Part shown: positions 45,601 through 55,238 of the stretch, piece by piece
How positions within the stretch are numbered: position 1 is the first letter of the stretch
Layout of the letters: each line of letters starts with the position of its first letter
Assembly: GCA_037349105.1 (NCBI GenBank)
Contig: JAYJMM010000113.1
Span: 4,030,001 to 4,094,000 of the forward strand
Length of the DNA: 64,000 nucleotides
Source: Limnomonas spitsbergensis
Taxonomy: Eukaryota > Chlorophyta > Chlorophyceae > Chlamydomonadales
Direction of reading: 5' to 3'
Made by a program: the position numbers and the translations under genes
The notes under the pieces: generated by a model
Database searches by the model: none
What the model saw: only the letters and a program-made list of their open reading frames with translations
Told to the model about the DNA's origin: nothing

Positions 45601-48574
45601 CTGCTGATGACCTTGGTTCCACAGGTGGGACTGCTGAAAGGATCCAGGGTGGATGTGGATCCAAGGTTAAGCAAGGATCTAGGGTTTAAGTATAACTGCT
45701 GATTACCTTGGTTCCGGAGGCGGGACAGTTGAAGGGGTCCAGGGTAGATGTGCATCCAAGGTTAAGCAAGGATCTAGGGTGGATGTAGATCCAAAGTTAA
45801 GCAAGGATCTAGGGTGGATGTGGATCCAAGGTAAAGCAAGGATATAGGGTTCAATTATAACTGCTGCTTACCTTGGTTCCGGAGGCCAGCCTGCTGAAGG
45901 GGTCAAGGTGAAGACAAGGATCTAAGGCATCCCCCGGGATTCAGGGTTCATGTATGACTGTCCTTCTATAACCCAAACGGAACCTGTGCACTACCTTGGT
46001 TCCGGAGGCGAGGCCACTGTAGGGGTCCACGGTGAAGATGTGGATCTCGCCGCACTGGGTGGCCAGCGCAAACGTGTAGCTGGAGCCACCGATGGGAGAG
46101 AAGGCCGAGGCTGTGGCACGCTACATTCGGCGGGGAGAGGAGAGGAGAGGGGATCATGGGGCCAGGGCAGGGGGGATCTTGGTGGACCAACACGTATGAT
46201 GTATGTGGGCCCTCTGTGCTAGCAGGGTGAGGAGAGAAGTGGGGAGGGGTTAAACCTAGTCAGAGGTGGAAAGGGCGGGGTTAAAGCTAGTCAAAAGTGA
46301 GCCAATGAGCTGGATATATCAGTGCCAGTCCGAGCGTCAGCCCTGTCTTACCATGATTCGCTATCCTGGTTCACGCAACAGGGCACATTGTGTTTAGTTT
46401 ATATACAATTATCGACCAGTGTTAAGCGGCATTAACCGGCACCAGCTTAATTTATGTATGCCATCTGATGGCCTCTCACCTTTCTTTGAGGGAGCGGCTG
46501 CTTGGCCACGATCTTGCCAGTCGCACTGTCCAATACAAACACCTTTTGATCTCTGTGAGGACGTGAGCAGGAAACAGTTCGGATTATAATTCCTGTGCGA
46601 CGCAAGCAGAGTCATGTTTGGTGGAGGTGAAGCACTGGGCCTTGTTTTGACCCAGAAAACCCCCTCAAAAAGGATAAGAGCAGCAGAAATTTTTGTAATC
46701 TAGAAACTGTTACATCTACTGCAACCAGAGTGACTAGTCAGCCTTTCGTCAGACATCCATGGGGGGGATCAAGCAGGTTTCGAACAGACCATGAGTACAA
46801 CAACAGCGACGTAAGCGTTGGGATCATCAGCAGTAGCCACAACCTCCCCCTGAACTTGCGCATGTCAGCACGAAAATACAAAGCCAGATGGAAAAGAAGG
46901 AAGAACTGGATGCAAAGCCCGTATTTAGCATCAGGGTACAATAATCAGTCCCCAGATCATTCCCCACCTACATTTCGTTTCCCACAGACATGAGCAGCCG
47001 CTCGTCCAACGAAAAAGACAACTGCACGACCTCGGAGTCATGCTCCTGAAACCTGCACAACAGCGGCACAGCATTTATTTGGCCTTCAGGTACTGCTGTC
47101 TGGTCTTCCTGTGTGCTTTTCCTGGCCCTCCAAAACAAGGCTATTGGGCGGGTGACTAGATGTGTTATAGGGTGCAGCAACAACAGCATGCATCTTGCAG
47201 AGGAGGGAAGTGTTGGAACCTGCAAGCACTGCGGACCAACACGAGAGTCATGCCTGGGACCTTTGCAACCAGGAATTTCAGACATCACACGATCTGCAAT
47301 TTTCCTGTTGTATCACAAGAGTCTGCATCTCAACCTGCGTCAATCTTCATGAGGACCGTACCAGCAGTATTCAAAAAACAAGTATTTGAATGATAGTGGT
47401 CACTAGCCTGGCTCGGGTAGATCCGCAGGCTACGTCCCAGATGACGACATCGGCATTCCTGCCGCACTGCTGGTTACACTTTTTGAGGGCGGGACCCATC
47501 AAATGAATAGTGAACTGCTTGTGCAAGCTTGAGGAGTAGGGCGGCCGCAGTTTAAAGCGCCGACTTTTCTGATGGACGTTTTTACCCAAGTCTTTTATAA
47601 ACGGGCAGTGATGATACTGTAGTCTCAAACTGATTCTAAGTCGGAGACTATTGCCAATCTGAGCCCTCAAATGATACTTAAATCACAGTAGTCACTGACC
47701 TTGCTCTGATAGATCCGCTGGCCACGTCCCAGATTACGACATCGGCATTCCTGCCGCATTGCCCGCTGGCAGCCAACCTGCCCGATACCTGCATGGGTCA
47801 CAGGCACGCAGATCTTAGCATGCAGAGCCCCACAATGCATACTGACACGTGCAAGCCAAGAAAATACAGAGCTTGGCATGCAAGCTTGCATTCTTCAAGC
47901 ATGCTGAAAAGAAATGCAGGCAGCCAATAATGTAGCGCACATGCGTGGTTTAGCATTCAGAAAGCTAGTCCTATTCAGATGCACTAATATTTGCGAGAAA
48001 CACCCAAGCATGCATGCATATAACACCTACGTACAATAGTTGCATGATGCAACTGCGGGCGAAGGGCCTCACCGACAAATCGAACGCGGTGATCCGATCA
48101 TCATGTCCACGCAAGAACCGTTGATACCCGTTGGATCCCTGCAGGCAAGTTAGCTCAATCTTTAATTTCAGAGACTGACATGGACTAGCAAGGAATTATC
48201 CCGGAATTATCCCTAGGAATCCTAGCAACCAACTGTTGGTCATGGGCATGGGCATGGGCATGGACATCGTGGCATTCCAGGCAGTGGTGTAGGTCGCTTG
48301 ATGAGGAGCATTGGCAGCATCTACCACGAAGCTTACCGTCACTACTATTTGCCCTCCGCTCACGCTCAGCACCTCATCAGCAGAGGGATTTGCCCTCACT
48401 CCCCCGGACAGAGATCCACTGCAGGCATGAGGGAGCGTGAGTTCGATCTAAGGAGCATTGTAATGATATTCAAATTATATCGAAAATTTCATGCCGCAGA
48501 TGTGTCGATAGATATTGATAGATAGTGACACGCACGCACTTGAATCCGTTGCTAACTTGCAGTTTCAGGGCCAT
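36692..48574 (-). CDS. CFAP52: cilia- and flagella-associated protein 52 (WD40, WDR16/FAP52), complete, 615 aa
   Basis: Thirteen exons join in phase to 1848 nt: 48540-48574, 48337-48418, 48073-48138, 47700-47788, 46972-47052, 46480-46552, 45995-46120, 45061-45205, 43838-44042, 42219-42418, 39501-39675, 37762-37935 and 36692-37088. Length matches the family (about 620 aa). Landmarks in family order: NGFNGSLSGG, QRFLRGHDDRITAF, LAASGQ...ADVVIWD, LYVGTTSGDV, QILVGGGNGAV, GGIYR...CHFGPVRG, SIVSGWADGVVR, TGVTAI, VTGGSGGEVRAWDL, DRQAMIWD and GHSGPVSNLVF. CFAP52 has two beta-propellers and is a microtubule inner protein of axonemal doublets, so the organism probably builds flagella at some stage. 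Introns total about 10 kb and hold arrays, many being copies of adjacent exon edges. Not a pseudogene by reading frame: no stop or phase break. Confidence 0.93.
37519..37720 (-). repeat. two decayed copies of the 3' edge of CFAP52 exon 12
   Basis: Segments near 37519-37590 and 37640-37712 resemble the authentic exon end at 37762-37850 (for example GGCTCCAAGACCGGTCTGAG against GGCTCCAAGACCGGTCTAAG). Both lie in the downstream intron in the same orientation. Confidence 0.8.
38301..38371. repeat. 71-bp near-perfect inverted repeat (hairpin)
   Basis: Left arm GATCCACCCTTTGAGTCTG pairs exactly with right arm CAGACTCAAAGGGTGGATC, and between them GATCTGCCC pairs with GGGCAGATC round an ATG loop. 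Only a few bases between the two stems are unpaired. It is in CFAP52 intron 11; related GGCAGATC motifs follow to 38470. Confidence 0.85.
38770..38975. repeat. inverted telomere-type motifs flanked by a triplicated 24-bp segment
   Basis: GTTTAGGGTT is followed after 8 bases by AACCCTAAACCCTAAAC, forming an inverted pair; GGGTTTAGGGTTAAGGGTTTAGG follows at 38868. A segment like AGATGAACTTCTGGTACATT occurs at about 38772, 38838 and 38948. Confidence 0.75.
40445..40582. repeat. 14-bp tandem repeat, about ten copies
   Basis: Unit GATACCAAGCCTGA, nearly invariant, in CFAP52 intron 10. Confidence 0.9.
40733..41878. repeat. 37-bp minisatellite, about 31 copies
   Basis: Highly homogeneous unit containing CAAGGCCTTACCGGACAAAA and CGCCACG(T/C)ATG, in CFAP52 intron 10. 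The main variation is GTATG versus GCATG: the first seven or so units are GTATG, the rest mostly GCATG. Because 37 is 1 mod 3, three overlapping open frames of 370-457 codons result; they are not genes. On the gene strand each unit contains CCGGTAAGG, a donor-like site. Confidence 0.92.
42655..42860. repeat. irregular CCCCTGGTATA repeat
   Basis: CCCCTGGTATACC and CTGAACAACTCCTGG motifs alternate about eight times, in CFAP52 intron 9. Confidence 0.7.
43205..43837 (-). repeat. 113-bp array built on the donor edge of CFAP52 exon 9
   Basis: GGCCTACACGTCC recurs at 43329, 43442, 43555 and 43668, exactly 113 apart, with diverged outer units at 43217 and 43781. Each unit includes, on the gene strand, GTGGGGACAGCAACAGGGGG and CATCAGCAG|GTGGGG, corresponding to the true exon end GGGGACAGCGACAGGGGGC and CATCTACAG|GTAGGA at 43838. 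Confidence 0.85.
44060..44540 (-). repeat. four copies of the acceptor edge of CFAP52 exon 9
   Basis: Copies at about 44085-44165, 44205-44288, 44322-44408 and 44468-44535 repeat the first 75-80 bases of exon 9 (43968-44042), most with an intact CAG|GTGCTGGCGTTGG acceptor. They translate as variants of VGAIGLSSNGQILVGGGNG. Divergence increases with distance from the exon. Confidence 0.88.
45279..45315 (-). repeat. copy of the acceptor edge of CFAP52 exon 8
   Basis: AATGCTGCCAGAAGTGACCT repeats GATGCTGCCAGAAGTGACCT of 45188-45207, about 101 bp upstream in the gene, including the acceptor. Confidence 0.8.
45608..45920 (-). repeat. three copies of the donor edge of CFAP52 exon 7
   Basis: CTTGGTTCCGGAGGC-type segments with 35-50 bases of exon-like sequence occur at about 45610, 45702 and 45869, downstream of the real exon end at 45995. 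Two keep a usable donor (ACCAAG|GTAATC and ACCAAG|GTAAGC on the gene strand). Between them GGATCTAGGGTGGATGTGGA-type repeats also occur. Confidence 0.82.
47402..47472 (-). repeat. copy of the donor edge of CFAP52 exon 4
   Basis: GACGACATCGGCATTCCTGC with flanks matches the exon segment at 47735-47756; the copied piece covers the ADVVIWDVA codons and the exon end, 300 bp into the downstream intron. Confidence 0.82.
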
Positions 48575-50873
48575 CGAGGATCCTCCTCCAGATTTCGGCA
48601 GAATGCGAGATTGTTACGTCGAAGATCTTCAGGAGTCTAGCAGGAGATCAGGTGTTGAGGCAGAAGGGCGTGAGGGGAACTCGAAGCATGTACTGCCCAT
48701 CGTCGTACTGCAAAACTGGCTGTTTCTGACAGCAACAATCTGCCACTGGGAGCCACCTGGTTCTCATCGCACTGGCTTTGACATATTGACAATTTTAAGC
48801 ACATCGCGGCCAAATTATGCATCTCATCAAACATGGGGGTCTGACGAGGATGCTTACGGTGCATTTTGTGCCTTTCTGTCCTCTGTCTTTCCTTTGGTCA
48901 GCTCGATGCATGATTCGTAGCCTGAGGTTGATTTCCCGACGCAATGAAAGCAGGATCTGTTCGGTTGATCGAACAGCACTCAGCTTTACGAGTCTTATGC
49001 AAGGGTCCCATACATCTCCCTCCAATCCCAAATCTCTATGAATCCAGACACATGGGACGACCTGCGAGCTCCTTGCTGTCAGCAGGTTCAAGTCATTGTG
49101 TAACAGGGCTGATGCAATCGCAGCAATCTCCTGCTAAATTTGTGGAGGGGGAGGGTCGTGACATGTGAGGTGCGCGTTAATGGGCCATGTATGGGGAAGG
49201 GTGGTAATCACAGCTGGAGGGGATCTGATGGCAGAGAGGGCCACTATTTAGTTTACCTTGATTCAGCTACACCTCAGCTGACTCACCGCCTACGGCCTGG
49301 TGGCTGGTGCGGCAAATCCTGCTGCTCGAGCTCTCGGCCGTAAGTCAAGCAAAATCCGGTCCTCTTCGGCCCAGTGGTGCCCACTTGAACTAAGGTGGTC
49401 TGGCACACAAAAAGATAAGCAATGCAGAGGGCAGATGCATGCATTGCTTATCATCCCTAACCGTTTCCCTAGCAGGTGACGCATTGCATGGCTTTAATTG
49501 GTTTTCAGGTGCGAGTCCAAAGAAGGCGCCAAATTTCTAAAACGGTTTTTTAAAACTCCAAATGTGTGGGCAGCTTGGCACTTACGCGACTTACCCTTGG
49601 CTTGGCCCTGATGTCATCATAAATTGATAATGTGTGACTACGGGGCCCTCAGACCACTGTTTGTTACTTGTAGGGAGCTTAGGCTTCATGTCAGCAGTTC
49701 AGCTACATAATGGCCAAGGCTGACGGGGATGGTGGAGCAAGCTCTGATGCTTGCGCCGCCGCCCAAAGGCAGGTCAGGGCTGGCTTCATTCCCATCGGAT
49801 GAGTGGCGGCTACACGGTGACCTGGTTAAAGTGGCCTGATTTGCACAGAAATGCTCACTGCCTGAAACCCCTAAAATGTCAGCCTGCAAGCCAGTAAATA
49901 AAATCAGATTTACAGCATTCCTTTATTTTACAAACCCCATTCGAGATGGAAATAGCGCTTCCAGATGGCATAGCCTGGTGGATCTGTTATCCACCAGCTC
50001 AACAAAATTTCAAATTGTTTTCTTGAAACCTAGCCTGGGACACCCCTACGCCCAGAGGCCTATGCCAATGTCCTGGATTCATGTCCCCCAGCAGAAGGTG
50101 AAGGTCAAAGGTCCTAAAGCATCCTCAATCCAGGTCACCAAGCGTCATGCAAGTAACGTGCGTCAATGAAGTGTTGAGACAAAACATGTGTGATAGATGC
50201 AATGACAAAAACGGTGTATCATGTGCTGTTAACGAGAACTGTGGACCCCCTGACAATAACTGTGGTACAAATGTAATAACGAAACATATCATAGCAAAAA
50301 CTGTGTGACACGTATAATTGAAGAGATAGCATCATCATTTTCCTCCAACCAGCATCATCATTTCCCTCCAACCAGCATCATCATTTCCCTCCAACCAGCA
50401 TCATCATTTTCCTCCAACCAGCATCATCATTTCCCTCCAACCAGCATCATCATTTCCCTCCAACCAGCTTCATCATTTCCCTCCAACCAGCATCATCATT
50501 TCCCTCCAACCAGCATCATCATTTCCCTCCAACCAGCATCATCATTTCCCTCCAACCAGCTCCATCATTTCCCTCCAACCAGCATCAACATTTCCCTCCA
50601 ACCAGCATCATCATTTCCCTCCAACCAGCATCATCATTTCCCTCCAACCAGCATCATCATTTCCCTCCAACCAGCATCATCATTTCCCTCCAACCAGCAT
50701 CTTCTTTGATTTGATTCTTCATTTATTTGATTGATGCACCTCCAGCAAGCATCCACCAAAACCTGCCTATCATTTCGTCCTCTACCAGTAATTGATACGC
50801 ATAATTGATCAAATAAATTTGATAATACGCGTCATGCTCATCTCCGTTCCCATTCTGCTCCATTCGAATCTCT
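48575..50873. other. intergenic region upstream of CFAP52
   Basis: Lies between the CFAP52 start and the 3' end of the next minus-strand gene. No exon recognised apart from a 23-bp minisatellite at 50336-50703. A fragment near 49490-49520 (GGTTTTCAGGTGCGAGTCC) is a decayed tRNA-like repeat. Confidence 0.4.
50336..50703. repeat. 23-bp minisatellite, about 16 copies
   Basis: Unit AGCATCATCATTTCCCTCCAACC (23 bp; first 20 bases AGCATCATCATTTCCCTCCA), with few substitutions. It lies just beyond the stop of the downstream armadillo gene. Confidence 0.9.
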
Positions 50874-53800
50874 TCAGGAAGCAAGGTGCTCCTGCAGCTC
50901 TCGGACCTGCAGCTGCTGCAGCGCCCCTGCCGCCACAGCCTTCACCTCCTTCACACATGACTCGGACAGGCGGACCAAGGGCACAGCAGCGCCCGCAGCA
51001 ACGATCTGGGACCTGATCTCGGCATTCACGGCCAAGTTCCACAGCGCCGCCGCGGCAGACTCCTGAACCTCTGCCGAACTCGACTGGAGCAGGTGCAGCA
51101 GCGGCAAGATTGCGCCGCGCGCCGTTATGTCCAGCTTGTTGTCCTCGTCGAAGGCCAGGCTGCCGAGCACCTCAGCGGCTGGCTGTTGGACGCCAGCAGG
51201 CGTGCCCGGGCCGAGCAGCAGGACGAGGCGGTCAACGGCGCCGGCGCCGGTGATCATCTCACGGCTCGCCACGCCGCAAGACGCAAATACCCACAGGGCC
51301 GAGGCCGCCGCGCGTTGCACCGCCGCCGACTCGGAACCAAGCAGGGCAACCAGGGGCGCAACGGCGCTACCCGCCGCTGCGGCAGCATCATCGCCGTGGC
51401 CGGCGATAAGGTGCATGATAGCCTGTGCCGCCTCTAGCTGCACGGCCTCCCCCGAGTTTGCGTCGAGGCAGACGACCAGCGGGGCGATGGCGCCGGCGGC
51501 TGTGACCTCCGCCTTGGTCTCCCGGTGGTGCGCAAGGCTTCTCAGCGCGCAGGCCGCAGCCCGCCGCACAGCAGGGTCCGCGGCGCCGTTCGGGCCCATC
51601 AGGTGCATGAGCGGCGGGACAGCGCTGGCGGCTACAATCCTGGTCGCAGCCTCGCAGTTGGATGCGAGCCACGTCAGCGTCTCCGCTGCCTGCCGCTGCA
51701 CAGCCACGGACGCCGACCCAAGCAGGCCGACAAGGGGCTCCACGTTGCCTGTCGCCGCAGCGGCCAGCTTTACCATGTCTTCATCCCGCGAGCTGCTCAT
51801 GATCGTTGTCATGGCGCCCCTGGCCGTCTCCCGCACCGCCTTCGAGCCGGCCCCATGCAGCTTAACGAGCGGGGCGACGGCTCCTGAGTCCGCTATGGCC
51901 ACTCGAATGCCCTCTTCTTCTGCCAGGATCCATAGAGCAGCGGCACCCCACATCTGCACCGCCTCTAATGGGCCCGCCGAATCGCCCGCGTCCAGCAAAC
52001 CGACGAGGCTTGTGACGGCTCCAGCTTCAACAATCTCCGCTTTTGTGCCATCGGAGAAAGCGAGCGCCCAGATGGCCGCAGCCGCCGTCTCTTGGACTGC
52101 CGCCGAGTTCGACGAGAGAAGGTGTGTCAGCGGCATGATGGCGCCGGTCTCCGCTATCTGTGCCTTGTTGGCCTCGTCAAAAGCGAGGATCCAGAGGGCC
52201 GCAGATGCCCATCTCTGCACTGCTGCCACGTCCGACTCCAGCATGTGGACAAGGGGCGGGATACCGCCAGCAGCGGCGATCTTGACCTGAACCAACAAGC
52301 GAGAGCAAGGGATGAGAAGCACGAGGTCTAGGAGGTTTAGAAGGGCTACCTTACATTATTTACATTTGACGACTGCTCCCGCCTAGTGCCTGACACTGTT
52401 TATTACAGTCAGCACCCCGTGTTCAGTGCCCCTGTCCAGCACTGCTGTGGCGAACCCGTCTTTTAGGATTATGAAAGTCTAATGGAACGGTATTTGTCAG
52501 AACTAGGCCTCAGCCCATGCAGCACTGTTGCTTGCAAACAGAGGAGTAGTGGCCGATTGGCGGCCATACAAAATCAGGAAAGAAAGGAAATAAATGCCTA
52601 ACACTTTCACAGGGGCCTACGGCGGGAGGGGGGAGGGTCTACGAGGGCCGGACCCTGGGGTGGTTTGGCCGAACTACCACAGATATTTCTAGCAGTAATC
52701 CAATATACCTTGCACAAATTGACGCAGTCTCAGTAACAGTGATACGTGATGACCAAATGAGATAGCGCAATACATGATGATATTGCGGATGATCCTGTGG
52801 TCGAAGAGGAAGTCTCTGCGCCTGCGCCTGCTCAGAGACAGACTTTCCTTTTGCCAGGTTTTGGCGAGTACTCACCAAGCAGCACCTGGAAGCCTGGGTT
52901 CATTCTGGTAGATCACTGGAATTTGTACTGACATTTTAAGCCTGTTTTTAATAGCGTCCTGGCAGGCCTCACAGCTTGGGTTAATTCTGATAAATCTCTG
53001 GCATTTGCTCATGATATCCAGCTGTTTCAAATGGCTTCTTAGCGGGCCTTTTCTGCTTAGGTCGACTCAAATAAGTTCATTGAGTCAGGGTGGCTTTAAA
53101 TGACCAGCAGCGATGTAACACCCAAAGTAACGGTGCAAAAGAAATGGCCGGGAAAAATTGGGACCCTTCCGGCACGACCTGATATTGAACTGAAGGTAAA
53201 AAAGGGCCCTTGAGGCGGGAGCTGAAAGTAGGGTAAGACAAACTTCGGCTAGAGCCAAACTGTTTGGAAGTTCCTTCTAATTCCCTACCCTGAGCACCAT
53301 ACTTTCCTTTACTTTTAACTTCCATTATGACAGAAAGCTAACGAGACATCGCATCAGTGATTCAAGTGGCATATGTTTTGAATCTGTTATGAACCAGCGT
53401 CCAGCATCTTATTTATTGCAGTGTATACCAAACCACATTTGGACGGCTGCAGAGCAGCTGCCCAGTGGGCAGATGGGGACAAACCCTTGTTCGGCCAACA
53501 GCTGATGGCCCAAGCAACAAGGCTTCCTGCACTAAACCTACCCGGTTAACGGCCGGGTTTTAGCTCTTAGTGCAGCTGAAGCAACCGACAGCAATAGAGG
53601 CGCCTTACCTTGTGTTCGTCACTGAACGCCAGTGTCCACAGCGCCTCTGCCGCCCGCTCCTGCACCTCCGCCGATTGAGATCCCAGCAGCCGCACCAGGG
53701 CGTCAATTGCGCTGGAAGCAGTCAGTTGCGCGACCTCTGGGCCTGTGTCAAACGCAAGGTCCCATAGCGCCCACAGGTCTTCGTCGGGCACCGCATGCCC

Positions 53801-53908
53801 CAGTTCCTGCCGCAGCCTTGCCGCCAGCTGCGGGGGTATCCCACCCACGTTCAGCGCGTCATGGGCAGCGTCGTGGATCCATCGGCTTGGAAGTGCAGCC
53901 TGCTGGAC
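50874..53908 (-). CDS. armadillo-repeat protein (5' end not found)
   Basis: The last exon, 50874-52286 (470 residues plus stop, acceptor GGTTCAG|GTCAAG), is a continuous series of about ten ARM repeats of roughly 42 residues, e.g. GGIPPLVHMLESDVAAVQRW and AASALWILAFDEANKAQIAE. An upstream exon, 53609-53908, ends ACAAG|GTAAGG in phase 0 and codes 100 residues with RLLGSQSAEVQERAAEALW, completing the repeat across the intron. No in-frame ATG precedes it, so at least one more 5' exon exists. The repeats resemble vacuolar-8/importin-like ARM proteins; these bind protein partners, and no enzymatic domain is visible. GC content and Ala richness are higher than in the armadillo gene at 22260-25557, which is not a close copy. 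Confidence 0.85.
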
Positions 53909-55238
53909 CTGCCTTGTGTGGCAAATCCGCTGGGCAAATCAATGTGCAGGGTCGGTTCTGTTGGGCTGAAGTTGGGACGTAGAATGTCATGGTTCAACAG
54001 CATGCCAAAGCAGGTTTTCAAGCTTGCTTTGTTGTTAAGCTTGCTTTGTAGGGCAGAAAAAGACAGAGGTACGTGCACAAATGTGGTAAGAATGATAGCA
54101 ATGATGGGGCATTGACATACCCAGCAGGCTACCTGGGGGTCTCAAAAATGAAAAAAACTCAATAGAAGGCTTCATAATTATTGCTGCCAGACTGCCTTTG
54201 CGCCCGACAGAGCGCTTTAGGTTGCACAGGAATGCTAGTTTTAAGGTGCAGCCTAGGTGATGCTGATGAAAACGGTTAAAATAAGTAGCCTTAGTTACAA
54301 TGGAAATGATTATTTATTACATTTATAACTGCTGGATGGTAGCTGCCCGAAGGGCTGGAGCCCAACATGTCTAGGCCCCGAATGGCCCAATCTACTAGTG
54401 CGTGTTGAGCCAATTACTAGGCCCTTGCACTCAGGAAGAGTTTGCCCATGCTCTATGTTAGGGCAATCATTATATCGTGTCATTCACTCATACCGACATC
54501 CTTGCTTGCATTCTTTCCAAGGCCTACTTTCAGAAGATGTCAAGACAAAGGCAAGTTGCATACTGGCATACCAGTAATCCGGTGACATGTCACTGGTACA
54601 TGCTACATATCGGTAGTTTGCTTAACAAACGATTCGACTTTTCTCAACAAGAGAGAGGCTTGGCAGAATGAACGTGCTGTGAATATGGATCAACTCGAAA
54701 CATGACTTGCAGACACGTGCTATATCATCCAGCGGCTTTCCCGACATGACGACATTAATGATGCCGGAATGACATTGCCGTTGCTTCCGGAAGCACGCCG
54801 GGAATCACGTGAGTGGCGTTGTCACATGCATTTCTGGTTAGATGGGCGGACGAACGCGAAAAACTGCGATGTTGATTGATCACCTTCACATTCTTGTCGC
54901 AGAGGCTAAGGATCCTGCTGCCGCTTCCCGCCACATGTGTTGCACGTCTGGTGGCAAAGCGGCGAGTGAGGGTTCCCGATTCAGACTTCGAACATAAAAT
55001 CGGCATCGAATATTTGTACATACAGCAATCAAGGAGAGTCAACCTGCCTTTATGCGACGTTAAGAAACATCCAGGGTTTCGACAGGTTTCGATGCTGACC
55101 CCCAACGCTGACGCTGACGCAAATAAGCCCGCTTTACAAGATCCCCCCGAAACCACAGTATTTTTTCGAGTTTTGAATTCTGGCCATGTGGCAAGATCTG
55201 TAATAAAAGATTTCACGAACGTTCAAATAATACATTAA
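53909..55238. other. divergent intergenic region
   Basis: Between the minus-strand armadillo gene and the plus-strand APS kinase gene; probably holds both promoters and the missing armadillo 5' exon. No other coding signature was seen. Confidence 0.4.

Noticed and set aside
51127..52290. 387-codon open frame on + antisense to the armadillo exon
   Set aside because: GC-rich coding sequence often leaves the antisense frame open; the minus strand has clear ARM repeats and the + frame has none.
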